DNA from: Spinacia oleracea
Lineage: Eukaryota > Streptophyta > Magnoliopsida > Caryophyllales > Amaranthaceae
Length of the DNA stretch: 64,000 nt
Assembly: GCF_020520425.1 (NCBI RefSeq)
Contig: NC_079488.1
Span: forward strand, 86,905,285-86,969,284
Reading direction: 5' to 3'
A model generated the notes under the pieces. That model was not told the origin of the DNA. It saw only the letters and a program-made list of their open reading frames with translations, and ran no database searches. Below, in pieces: positions 1 through 11,013 of this stretch (positions are counted from its first letter, which is position 1; the number at the start of each line of letters is the position of its first letter). The translations under genes were made by a program, and so were the position numbers.

Positions 1-189
1 GCATATCTGCTTCATTAGATACTACGGAAGTCCACTGCTGGGACAGAGTTGTTTTTGTTTTGTTAGTTTTTCACCAGAATTTCTTTCATAGGATCATTGG
101 AATTGATCTGCTATGGAACTTACATTATACACACATGTAGGTCCTTGTAACTCAAGTGAGATTGTCATTTGGTGCTTCTGTTTAGTATT

Positions 190-636
190 CAATTACTGAA
201 CTATACACCTGAGAGTACCTTCGAATTAGTACTCCCAAAACACAACGAAAACAAAACGAATCGCTCGCGACCAAATAACGCTGGGTAGCATATGAAACGA
301 CATAAATAACATAGAAATTAAAGTAACATACGAAATAAAAAAAATAGCATACCAAATGAAAAAAATAACATAACATAACTGTCAAAATTATAACTTATAA
401 ATAGACTAAAAATGAAGAAAAATTAAAAAAGCGCTTCACTTTCGACACTTTCTCTCCTCTCCACTTTCTCACTCCACAACTGTCACAAACCGCCGTTTTT
501 GGGCGATTTGTGAGCTTTCTCTCTCCTCACCATTTACATTTACATTTCTTCAATCTCCATCAAAAGGTGAAGCAATTTGAAGATTTTCTGGAGTAACAAT
601 GGAAGCAAAGTGGTATATACTTTTAGGTCCATAATG

Positions 637-712
<76 letters not shown>

Positions 713-1468
713 GTGCAAATGAGCCACAAGGGCAATATAATGTAAACTTATGATGCCATATTAATACATTTCTTCGCTAGTATCATTGTGTTATTTGTTT
801 TTTTTTAACATGTTATTAATTTTGATAAGCATGGTACTTCTTATCATTAGCATATTTCTTTTAAAAATGTTATATTATGTTGTTTTATCCTATATCTAAG
901 AAACACGTTAATAGATTTATGGTCATTAACAATTTAATATGTTAAATCAATTAAAAAATACCTTTTTTATATAATGAAATTGTTTAACAAGTTATTATTT
1001 CCATTCAAATAATGTTAGTTTTTATTATATTCATATTTTTTATTAGTACACGTGTTATTTTTTTTTACTCATGCAATGTTATTTTATTTAAACTCCTATG
1101 TTACTTTATTAAAAAAATAAAATAAACAAAAGAACATATAACAAAGAAAATAGAAAAAAAAAAGTATGTAACCACAATTAAAATTATTATTCTCAAAATC
1201 ACATTTTATTCCATTAATTCAGGTTTGCTATAAAGTTTGTGAAATATATTTATATAAGTTTCTTAAAATTTAGAGATAAGCACTTTTAAACCTATGTTAT
1301 TTTCCTATAGACTTATGTTATTTTTCTTTAAATATATGTTATTTTCTCTTCCATGTTATTTTTACAAAACTAATGTTATTTTTTTTTTCACAAAAAGCGC
1401 AAAGGACATTATTTTGACGCACGGGAGTACCGGGAAGAAGGTACTCTCGGATGTATGTAAAAATTTGC
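190..1468. mobile_element. Nonautonomous MULE-like element in an importin-alpha intron
   Basis: A 1279 bp AT-rich element flanked by a 10 bp direct repeat GTTTAGTATT (180-189 and 1469-1478). Imperfect terminal inverted repeats share GAGAGTACCTTC (211-222) and its complement GAAGGTACTCTC (1437-1448), with GTACTCCC next to each. Subterminal arms carry many diverged copies of AAATAACAT on the left and ATGTTATTT on the right, so the arms are inverted relative to each other. Target-duplication length and long arms fit Mutator-like elements. No transposase is present. Confidence 0.7.
641..709. repeat. (TA)n microsatellite
   Basis: About 34 uninterrupted TA dinucleotides inside the MULE-like element. 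Likely hypervariable in length. Confidence 0.95.
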
Positions 1469-1512
1469 GTTTAGTATTAATCTCAAGTTATTTACAGTTT
1501 GTTGAAATGTAG

Positions 1513-4500
1513 GGTCCAAATCCCAGAGCTGCAACTGAACTCATCAAGATAGATGCTGTACTTGATGCAATTATTCGGCACTTGAGAAAATCGTAAGGGA
1601 TCTTTTCATTCTATTCTTCTGCAGATACTTTACTGATATCATATCTTATCCCTGGGATTGGTATAGTTTATAAATCATTTAGATATCTCTTAAAAATAGC
1701 ATATGACTTATAGTACTCTGGTTATTTGGCATTTTTGGAATTTTTGGGGCTCCTTTCCCTTGCAAGTTGATATAATGATATAATTTTAGCCAAGTTTTCT
1801 AGCTGACAGAGTTCCGTTGGGTTATTATCTGCCTGGCTGGTGCTGTGACATAGCAATCTCCTTTCATGATGTTACTGATGTAGATTAAGAAACATGTTGC
1901 TGGAAGCTAATGGAGCTCCTTTACAATCTTATGTCTTACTGAAAACAACCTTTTAGATAAGAGATAGCATTGGCATCTCGAGGAAGGAGTGCTCCTAGGT
2001 GTGTGTATAAGAGTTATGTATGTGCCTATGTGGTCATGTTCTGCAACCACTATTGACTGACATGCAGATTTAGGCTTTTAGGTTATTTCTTTTTGAGCTT
2101 CTGCAGGCTAGTCACGAAAGTAGGGCATTGGTTACCAATGGGCTAGTTTTCAGGGCTTGCACATGATCATGATGAAAAAGAAAATTTGTGGGGTACTCTG
2201 GAGGTGGCAATTAGGTCAGCTATACTATGTTTGGGCCACATGTAGCTCAACCTTAACAAAAAAAAAAATGTTCTATATCTACTACTATGTAAATAGGCGA
2301 CAATACAAGTTGTTTGGTATAAAGATTCCTAAAATTGTTAACTCTTTCTGTCCCCTCAAAATTGCACACTTGCCTTGAGTGGATGTCTCAAAAAAATTCA
2401 CATTTCTATTTCAATTCAACTTTCTCTCCTTCCATGAGTTACATCTTGTCCTCTCACTTTTTCACTCTTCAGCCCTACACTTCCTCTTACTTTTTGCTCT
2501 GAGTCCCACTTTCCTAGTCCCGATAATAGTCTCGATATTGCTCCGAAGAGCTTATTTAAGACCAAATTACTAGTGTATGCTTATTTATTTGACGGAGGGT
2601 GTATAGGCTAGTAGAGTGTTTGACATCTGGCAATGGTGATCCTCCTACTTGCTTCTGCTGTGGACTTATAATTATGTTTTCCTATTAAAAATACTTCTCG
2701 GGGATTTACCCTCTTTCTACATATCATTACTCTTGTTAAGAAAACATGTGACTGTAAATATGAAGCTAAAGATCTAGATTGTATCACTAATAGCTAAATT
2801 ATTTGTTTTATTCAGAGATGAGGAATTGGCAACTGAAGTCACTTGGGTGGTTGTGTATCTTACTGCTCTTTCGAACGTTGCATCAAGTATGTTGATTAAG
2901 GGAAATCTTGTTCATGTTCTTGTGGAAAGATTGGAAGCATCTAACAATTTGCAGTTGCTTATACCGGTATGCACATAATGAACTCAGTTGTGAATTAGAA
3001 ATAGTTATAATTATTTTGCATATCCCATCTGTTAGTTTGTGCGTAACTGATTTTAATGGTAGGCGTGATTTCTAAAATTGAATAAATAAAGAACTGCCAA
3101 AGTCGCATCGAGTTTATGGAGTACTAACAGTGTCCCCTCCTGACTGCTAGATCATACATTGGTTCTTGCAGCTTGAACTAATCAATGGTTCTAAATTGGT
3201 TGCTTCTAGAGTAAAGTTTATTGGATTTTGGTATACAGACAGATTGGACATGTTAAATACACACATCAACACTTAAGAATTTTAGATGCTTGTGTGGAAA
3301 TACGAAATTGTAATATTTCTTTGAACATTTGTGTATGTTTTTTTAATATAATCGATGATAAATATGCCTGATTGAGGAGTTTATTTTGGTACTCGCAGAG
3401 GGTAGAATGGCATACCATATTTCTACTCATAGAATCTTAGTTTTAAAAAGCGCGCTTAAAGCCCTGGAAGCTGGGAAGCTCACAGAAGGATACAGGAAGC
3501 GCGCGCTTCCTAGCGCTTTTGCGCTTCCTGTAGTCTGCGCGTCTGGGCACAACACCCTTCTTTTTAATTAAAAAATAAAGCCACGTGACTCTAATCTTCT
3601 GTTTTAAAGTATCACGTGATTTTTTTTTTAAAGCGAATATTTGGGGGGGTTTTTGAAAACCCTAGTGCAATTTTCTCCCGTAGCCGGATTTCTCCAGTCG
3701 GATTCTGAATTTTTCTTTCATCTTTTCGATTTCTCTTTTTTTTTCATCCTTTCTTTCCATATTTCTCCATCTTACTTTTGAAATTTTATTATTTCTTTCC
3801 GGGTGCGCTTCGCCTACAAAAAGCGCGCGCTTTCGCTTTGCGCGTAAGCTCCCGGGCCCTTTTGCGCTTCGGTGCTTCGCGCCTTTTAAAACGAAGCATA
3901 GAATGGGAGGGAATACAAGTATCAACTCGTGAGTGCGAAATTCAGTAACAGCTTGATGCCTGCATGTTGTTCTCCTTCAGGGATTTGTTTATTTTCTTTT
4001 GTAAAATTCCCCTTATTTTAATTTATAATTTTATATTGACACTACAATTCACCATTGGTTTTAAACTTGTGGAATTACTATGTCTAATGTCAATGACTGT
4101 AGTAGTGTGTTAAAGATATGTGAGGATCCAGAATGTTGACCAAATTTAAAATACTGCTATTCCAAGTGGACTACATCTTTGTGGAATTAGGAAATAGGAA
4201 GTGCTATTTTCACAATGTTTGTCTTCATATTTACCTAGGAACTTCGTTGGATGACTAAGAAGCTAAACATGGTCTGTTGTGGACTAGGTAGTAGGGACTA
4301 GGGAGTCTATTAACGTCTAAACTCACTATAATTGTAAAATCCTGAAGGAAGTGGAGCTGCAGAATGCACATTTCAAGAATGTATAACTCCGTGTAGAAGG
4401 CGCACCAAAGGCGGCAGGGGGTCTTACTGCGCCTAGGGTGTGCCTCATTGAAGTGAGGCGTTCGAAAAATCTGACAGAAGTTCGCGTCTAGCGCTTTAAG

Positions 4501-7326
4501 TGTGCCTCGCCTAGAACTAAAAAAACGCTTACCCCCTATCGCCTAGGGCTTAGGCGCGCTTTAGGCACACGTTTTTGTATACCAATATAAATGAAGATTC
4601 TACTCCTTTTCTATGAGGAACTAGGGGCGTTGATTTCTTTGACTTTCTTATTGTGTAGGGTGTCTACTGTGCATCTTGTTAGTGATCCTCTTTGTGCATA
4701 CTGATTTGAATGGTTTTTTAGGTGTTGAGAAGTTTGGGTAATCTTGTTGCTGGTGATGCGAATTTAGCTTCTACAGTTCTTGTCGCTGGAAGTGAAGTTA
4801 CAGGTTGGAATCATTTTCATTACCATGGAAAAGCCCCCCACCCCCGGTTTGTCAACTGTATTTTGGATTAAAATATCATGTTTGGTATTATTCACAGATA
4901 AAGTAATAGCCGCTCTTTCTAAATGCCTCGGGAGTGAGCACCGTGTGCTTAAAAAGGTTTGCATTCTAATGCAAATGCTACTTCCTCTATGTAGTTTTTT
5001 TTAGCTTGTTTTCCCTTTCTGCGATGACTCTGATTGTTTACTTGCTTTAGAAACAATCAATAGTGTTCCTTCTGTTTGATGAATTCCTATGTAAATGTTG
5101 CTTTTGGCATCAGTCATCAAGGAAATGGGGTCTGATGATTCTCTTCATTTGATGGTCTTCACATACTTGGTCTCGTGAGGATCTCTTTCAAGAGATTGAA
5201 AAGTTTTGTGGTGGTTGTTCTCCTAATTGGCTAGCCAGTGGTTAGGTTGGGGGATTGAAGACTGGAGGGGGGGGGGGGGGGGGGGGGGGAGAGGGTTGTT
5301 AGCCTTGCTAAGTCGATGAAAAAAATAGAAGCTTATTCCTCTAAAAGAGGAAACTTCAAAACAGGGGAGGAAGAAACATCTGTAACCAAAAAATATCCCA
5401 CAATGAACAATTAGGCAATCCTAGGATTATTGTTCAAAATCACATAGAACAGTTTTCCTTTCACAATTTAATCCCCCTCTAATCGTACCTTGATATGGTA
5501 ATTTCCCCCCTCCCACCCCCCGACATGTGATTTGATGAAAACTCCTCTTGCCGCTCCAACAGCTCACACTTCCTCTTACAATTTTCAATTCACAATTTTT
5601 ATCCCCCCTCTGACATGAAGAGTTTGAAACTCTCCTCCGACATTCTCTAATCTCTATCACATAGAACACGGCTCACGCTCCAAATAGACGCAACAAAGTC
5701 CTTTCGAGATCGTCATGTGCGATTAGCTTTGACGCCACAAGGTCATTGCGTCGGGCTACATAGGTAGCAGCCCCACTGCTTATTACTGCGTCCCTGAAAG
5801 ATTGCTCTATTAAAATTTGGGTGTAGAATGTGCACATGGTTTGGTTAAGTGGTCCCTTGAGGAGAGAGATAGAGAAAAACCAAGTGGGAAAAGTTACTAA
5901 ATGAGGTATGGGGCAAACAAATAGGGACGTCCAGAAAAGGAATTTGGGGCAGTTTTTGGAGGACTGCTAGTTAGTGATGAGATATTTATTAAAAGATGCT
6001 TCATTATATGACATTTAGGAGTAATTGAAAAAAACAAGAAGTCATACTCCTATTACAATGTAGTTTTCCCAGTTTTTTCTTTTTTTAAAAGCTGGAAAAT
6101 ACCTCGTACGATTTAATGAAAAGAAGCAATTAATGCATTGAGAGATAATGCTATAGTCGTCATTTTCAATTGTATCTAAATGGAAATTGTGAAATAGAGG
6201 GGGTATTTATGTTCCCAAAGCCATTGCTTGAGGGTGAAAATAGTTCTTGCATTATGCTGATTAGGATCTCTAATATTCATGTTATGTCAAACCATGCAAT
6301 GAAATTAGGAAAGGGAAGTATATAATATTTAGACCGACATTTGCTTCCTAACATATAGTAAGAAAAACTGATTAGATTCATGTAAATAGCTCTAACAAGG
6401 TTTTACACTCTTGTAGGAGGCTGCATGGATGCTTTCTAATATTGCAGCAGGTTCCACTGACCACAAGAAATTAGTGTATTCAAGTGAGGCCATACCATTG
6501 CTATTACATCTTCTTTCAACTTCACCATTTGATGTAAGGAAAGAAGTAGCCTATGTCCTTGGTAATATATGTGTGGCCCCAGCAGAAGGTTCTGGTAAGT
6601 CAAGTCTGATCGTGGAGCACCTGGTTTCATTAGTTAGAAGAGGATGTCTTCCCGGTTTCATTGAACTTGTCCGATCTGCCGATATGGAGGCTGCGAGAAT
6701 GGGTTTGCAATTTATTGAGCTGGTGAGTTCATCTCAATGTTAGCTATTATAAACTTTTGTGACACATGTTCCTTATTAGTTTAGTTTTATTTTCTGTCTC
6801 TTGTCTGTTATGCCCTATGATTGCTTCTTCATATTGGAACATGTAGCCTGATATTTCATTAAATTCAATTGAGGAGTAACCAATGGCATCAAGTAACAAA
6901 AACACCTTTCTTAGGGTGCATCTCATTCTAGGTTATCAGCTAAATATAAACGTTGTTTGTTTGGGTTTTCCCTTTACCATTCTGAACTATTGTGGTTCCA
7001 ATGCTTTGATATCTGGTCTTTCTATGGATTTTCCTCCTTGTTTCCTTGTGTCCAATTAGGGAACTCCCTGGTGGGCGCTTCTAGCTGGTCGATTCACCGC
7101 CTTGATTTGCTATATAAGTTTATAATATATCTGAATGTTTCCTTGATTTGTTTGTTTATAGGTATTGAGAGGAATGCCGAATGGCGAGGGACCGAAGCTT
7201 GTTGAAAGCGAGGATGGCATTGAAGCCATGGAACGATTTCAGTTTCATGAAAATGAGGACCTCAGAAATATGGCAAATGGCTTGGTTGATAAATATTTTG
7301 GTGCGGATTATGGGCTTGAAGAATAG
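1513..7326 (+). CDS. IMPA9: Importin subunit alpha, IMPA-9 type, C-terminal half (6 exons visible)
   Basis: Nuclear import adaptor: armadillo repeats bind nuclear localisation signals and hand cargo to importin beta at the nuclear pore. The visible exons are 1513-1592, 2816-2966, 4722-4803, 4898-4956, 6417-6722 and 7162-7326; all junctions have GT/AG and keep frame. The translation has ARM-type helices (VLRSLGNLVAGD; EAAWMLSNIAAGS, where importin alphas keep W and N of the NLS groove; KEVAYVLGNICVAP) and ends MPNGEGPKLVESEDGIEAME ... FGADYGLEE-stop, the C-terminal signature of the divergent plant IMPA-9 group. Upstream exons lie beyond the left edge. Introns are swollen by a MULE-like element (190-1468) and hAT-like elements (3436-3896, possibly 4390-4575). 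Function comes from the family; the gene looks intact in this part. Confidence 0.93.
3436..3896. mobile_element. hAT-like MITE with 8 bp target duplication
   Basis: A 461 bp element in an importin-alpha intron, flanked by a perfect 8 bp duplication CATAGAAT (3428-3435 and 3897-3904). Termini are inverted: CTTAGTTTTAAAAAGCGCG at the left, and at the right the reverse complement reads CTTCGTTTTAAAAGGCGCG. Subterminal sequence is rich in GCGCTT/AAGCGC words, which is typical of hAT termini. No coding capacity. The 8 bp duplication is the hAT hallmark. Confidence 0.82.
4390..4575. mobile_element. Possible short hAT-like MITE rich in GGCGC/GCGCC words
   Basis: A GC-rich island in an AT-rich intron, packed with GCGCCTAGG-like words and with inverted CGTGT/ACACG near both ends. 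Possible imperfect 8 bp duplication AATGTATA / TTTGTATA. Weaker than the element at 3436 because the duplication is not perfect. Confidence 0.4.
5267..5289. repeat. G homopolymer (23 G)
   Basis: An uninterrupted run of 23 G on the plus strand inside an importin-alpha intron. Possible quadruplex former, and a likely sequencing or assembly slippage site. Confidence 0.95.
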
Positions 7327-7745
7327 CCTTGGAGGATCCGAGAGCGAAGACACGATATATTCAGAATGAAATCTTGCTTTTTAGGATGTTTCATTTTGGC
7401 GGGGCAGGTTAAGTTGGAGACCTGCCCTTCATCCGCCCCAACTAGGAGGGGATGGATGTAGGTTTGGCGAGGGATGAGGATGGCGATAGAAACACAAAGT
7501 CATACCGCTATGGCCTATGGGTGATGGTGGGTATGGATTTTAAGGTGCATCAGTCTCGCACCTATGCCACCCGTTTGAGAAAAATATTGTTTTAAATATA
7601 CTTTAAATAGTTTATCTCATTTTCGTATTTTATTTGATTTTATAATAAATGATATAAATTTCAACTATACTAAAACAAAGGTCCCTAGACCAACAAATCC
7701 GCTCTTTTGACATACCCTAATTAAATGAATGAACTTATTAATTTA
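7327..7745. other. 3' flank of the importin-alpha gene
   Basis: Presumed 3' UTR and flank. A G-rich stretch (7395-7470, GGATGG-type words) follows the stop. No further ORF or clear repeat boundary seen. Confidence 0.4.
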
Positions 7746-7902
7746 TACTCCCTGCGCATTTTATTAAGTGATATAGTTTGACTGACACATGGTTTTAGGA
7801 GAGGAGAGGAAAGTGGGTTGATTTTATTAAAATAAGATTAAAGCGGGGTTGAGGTTTATTATTCATTATAAAAATTTGGTAGTGGTTGAATTATTTATTA
7901 TG

Positions 7903-8675
7903 GGAAAATAGACAACCTAAAAAAGTTGACTCATTGCCAATTACAACCTTAAACTTTCAAATTTGTAAATTACAACCTTAAATTTACATGTCCACTTTAA
8001 ATTACTACTCATGGTCATTTTTCGGCGAAATCAAACAGAATATGATGTCATTAATCTTATTAAAATACAATCACATAATTTCCTAAAAAAATCATTAATT
8101 TGTTTTTATTTATTTATTTTGAAATTATTTAATTTCTATTGAGGGTTTTTTGGATTTTTTTTTTTTGGATTATTATATGGTTAAATTATTTTTTACCACC
8201 TAAAAATAAAATAAAATTATCTTTTACCACCTCTTAACTACAAAATGGATGAAAACGTTATGTGAAACAATGGAAAGTTAGGGGAAATGGTAGCTTATAT
8301 GCATGAAATTCGTGGGAGAAGAGAAGGAAACAAAAAATATAGTCCGTGAAATGGATCCGCATAACGTTTCCTTGCATTTTTTCGGTTAAGAGGTGGTAAA
8401 AAACAATTTTTATTTTATTTTTAGGTGGTACAAAAAATAACTTTTATTTTTTTTAGGTGGTAAAAAATAATTTATCAATTTTTTTAGGTGGTAAAAAATA
8501 ATTTAACCTTATTATAATAATGACATCATATTCTGAAGGTTTTTGTCGGAAAATGACCCGGGGTTGTTATTTAAACTGAGGTATAAATTTTAAGGTTGTA
8601 ATGCACAAATTTGAAAGTTTGAGGTTGTAATTGGCAAAGAGACAACTTTGTTGGGCTGTATTTGGCAAATTTTCC
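7903..8675. mobile_element. MULE-type foldback MITE with 9 bp target duplication
   Basis: A 773 bp element flanked by a perfect 9 bp duplication TTTATTATG (7894-7902 and 8676-8684). Long imperfect inverted arms start GGAAAAT at both ends; shared arm text includes GCCAATTACAACCT, AAACTTTCAAATTTG and, near the centre, AGAATATGATGTCA. The two arms could form a long hairpin RNA. It is interrupted by a second element at 8178-8508. Confidence 0.8.
8178..8508. mobile_element. MITE nested inside the 7903-8675 element
   Basis: Inverted ends: GGTTAAATTATTTTTTACC at the left and GGTAAAAAATAATTTAACC at the right, with further inverted ACCACCTAAAAAT and ACCACCTCTTAAC blocks. Flanked by TTATTATA (8170-8177 and 8509-8516), an 8 bp duplication. 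Related ACCACCTAAAAAT sequence recurs near 45785-45855. Confidence 0.72.
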
Positions 8676-8790
8676 TTTATTATGGGAAAAAGATGATGTG
8701 AGTAAGTGTGGGAGCATAGCAGAGAGAGAATGATAAATATAATTGGCAGTGGGATTATGATATGCCAAGAAAGAAATAATAAGGTAATTA

Positions 8791-9754
8791 CAAGTAATTT
8801 TAAATTCAAGTAATTTTATTTATTCTATTTCATAAATTCATGAAAATAACAATGGTAATTTCATTTGTTAATAATGGTAATTTCATTTGTTAGTATTACT
8901 AAATGCTTGAAGTTTCATGAGATTGTACGTTGAATCAATTTTTGTTGAAGAGAATGAATATCTGAAAGGTGGAGTAACCTATGCTTATTTGTTATATTAA
9001 TTATGATCTGCTATAGTTATGTAGTATTAAGACTTTGTAGTAGTTGTATGTTGTTCTATTGAATATAACAATTAAAATATTATACTTACTGACATTCAAT
9101 ATATGTATATTTTTATGTGTTTGTAGTATAATGTAAATGTTGTTTATTATATTGGAATATATGACAGCAATGAATTATTCCCTAAACGGTCTTCGTATTA
9201 ATATTACAGTGATTGCGATTACTTAGTCGAATAGATATCTTCACCAGGCGAACTGGCAAAAGCGGAAAGAACGGATAGTGTAGAAGATGAAAGTGTGAAC
9301 AGAGTTGGGCGTTAGGATACAAGAAAATGAAAAGAGCAATTGCAAAAGACCGACCCTACATTCATGTCTGACACGCTTTTGATTGTTTCTATATACAAAA
9401 AGCGTTTTCATTTTCTTTTCCGAAGTCCCTTTTGTTTTTTAAATTTAATTTATATCCAAATTAATAGCTTTTGGAATACGTTTAATGACTTAACTTTATC
9501 GGATGGAAATTAATTTGAATTGTCTTAACAAAATACATTTTATTGTATTTATAATGCATTTGTAAATAAAAACATAAACCTTATTCATTGTATGTCTATT
9601 TATAACATAAAATTTTAATAACATAAGACCTTAGTTCAGAGGATGCCTTCTAATGTGAACATGACTGATGAATTGTGAACATGACTGATGAATTTATTTG
9701 GAGTTGTGTCCAATTCCTTTTTAGTTGATCTGTAACATGACTAATGAATTTATT
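8791..9754. other. AT-rich intergenic DNA
   Basis: No gene seen. A short tandem duplication of AATGGTAATTTCATTTGTTA sits at about 8852-8893 and a doubled GAACATGACTGATGAATT at about 9657-9692. Confidence 0.5.
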
Positions 9755-10473
9755 GTACGTTTTATTCCTGCTTGACTATGTAGCGTTAACTAAACTTATG
9801 ATCAATATTGTTTATCAGGGTATAGAGCTTTTGTCGTCCTATAGCATTAAAAATCCTAATTCGACTTTTTTGATCAACTTTGTGACTCGTGATTAGGTTA
9901 CCTACGAAACCTATTTAAGTCGATCTATATCTCGAATCAGTTATATTTCATCTTATTCCTACTTGACCATGTAGCGGTAACTAAACAGTTGATCAATATT
10001 GTTTATCGGGGTATAGAGCATTTGGCGTCGTATAGAATTACCAATCGTAATACGAGTTTTCCGATCAACTTTGTGTCTCGTGATTAGGTTACCAACGAAA
10101 CCTATTTAATAAACTTACCGTATCTCGAATAATTTATTTTTCATCTTATTCCTGCTTGACCATGTAGCGGTAACTAAAAATTTGATCAATATTGTTTATC
10201 GAAGTATAGAGCCTTTAGCGTCGTATAGCATTACAAATCATAATTTGAGTTTTCCGATCAACTTTGTGTCTCGTGAATAGGTTACCAACAAAACCTATTT
10301 AATAAACTTACCGTATCTCAAATAAGTTATCGTTCATCTTAATCCTCCTTGACCATGTAGCGGTAACTAAACATATTATTGATATTGTTTATCAAGGTAT
10401 AGAGCCTTTGGTGTCGTATAGCATTACAAATCATAATTCGAGTTTCCAGATCAACTTTGTGTCTCGTGATTAA
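9755..10473. repeat. Minisatellite, ~191-196 bp unit, four copies (last one partial)
   Basis: Four head-to-tail units recognised by TATTCCTNCTTGACNATGTAG, then TGATCAATATTGTTTATC (starting about 9799, 9990, 10183 and, diverged, 10380), TATAGAGC and TTTGTGTCTCGTGAT-TAGGTTACC. The fourth unit stops at the CTCGTGATTA word, where a different repeat begins. Unit length is near nucleosomal spacing, as in many plant satellites, but this is only a short array. Confidence 0.88.
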
Positions 10474-10477
10474 GAGA

Positions 10478-10580
10478 GGTGTGCAAGGAGTGGAATAAGA
10501 TTTACGGTAAGGATGATTTTGGGAAATCATTGAGGGTAATATTTGATGAAGAATAGGGTTTAGGGTAATAGGTAACATTT
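10478..10580 (+). pseudogene. Orphan exon-like fragment, copy 1
   Basis: In-frame text VCKEWNKIYGKDDFGKSL ... IFDEE-stop, followed by GGGTTTAGGGTAA. A diverged copy is at 12373-12480. The protein was not recognised. It has no start or upstream exons and looks like a duplicated 3' end of a small gene or element ORF. Confidence 0.4.
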
Positions 10581-10646
10581 TGTTAATCTAAAACTTATTA
10601 ATTATGCGACCTAATGTTATGTAGTTTGAACGTGGACTATTTAGTA

Positions 10647-11013
10647 TTCCCTCCGTCCCGGATTACTTGCACCATTTCTAAAAATGGTAAAATTTTATTA
10701 ATATTATATCAACTACTCCATTCACATGTCACTTTGTGGTCCCATGCACCGTCCCCCCTAAACCCTTACCCCCTTTAAAAAGTTGACAAATATCCCCATG
10801 GTAAAATTTTATTAATATTATATCAACTACTCCATTCACATGTCAATTTGTGGTCCCATGCACCCTCCCCCCTAAACCCTTACCCCCTTTAAAAAGTTGA
10901 CAAATATCCCCATCTATATTAAAAAACATCCTACTATCAACAACCATCTAATTAAATAATGTATTAAACTCTATGTCGGTCAAACCGGTTCAAGTATTCC
11001 GGGACGGAGGGAG
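10647..11013. mobile_element. Stowaway-type MITE with internal tandem duplication
   Basis: Termini TTCCCTCCGTCCCGG and CCGGGACGGAGGGAG are inverted and flanked by TA on both sides (10645-10646, 11014-11015), as in Tc1/mariner-mobilised Stowaway MITEs. Inside, a ~113 bp segment (GGTAAAATTTTATTAATATT ... AAAGTTGACAAATATCCCCAT) is present twice in direct tandem (about 10687-10799 and 10800-10912), differing at few positions. Confidence 0.85.

Larger units (their letters stand above)
7746..8790. mobile_element. Stowaway-like fragment, split by a nested insertion
   Basis: Begins CTCCCTGCGC (a diverged CTCCCTCCGTCC Stowaway end). The internal text resembles 32580-32660 (TTTATTAAAATAAGAT ... GGTTGAATTATTTAT / GATGATGTGAGTAAGTGTG). 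The left part is 7746-7893; the match resumes after 8684, so the MULE-type MITE at 7903-8675 landed inside it. The right end was not located exactly. Confidence 0.5.

Noticed and set aside
8567-8809. Two overlapping minus-strand ORFs of 65-80 codons
   Set aside because: They fall in the arm of the foldback MITE and its flank; no coding signature.
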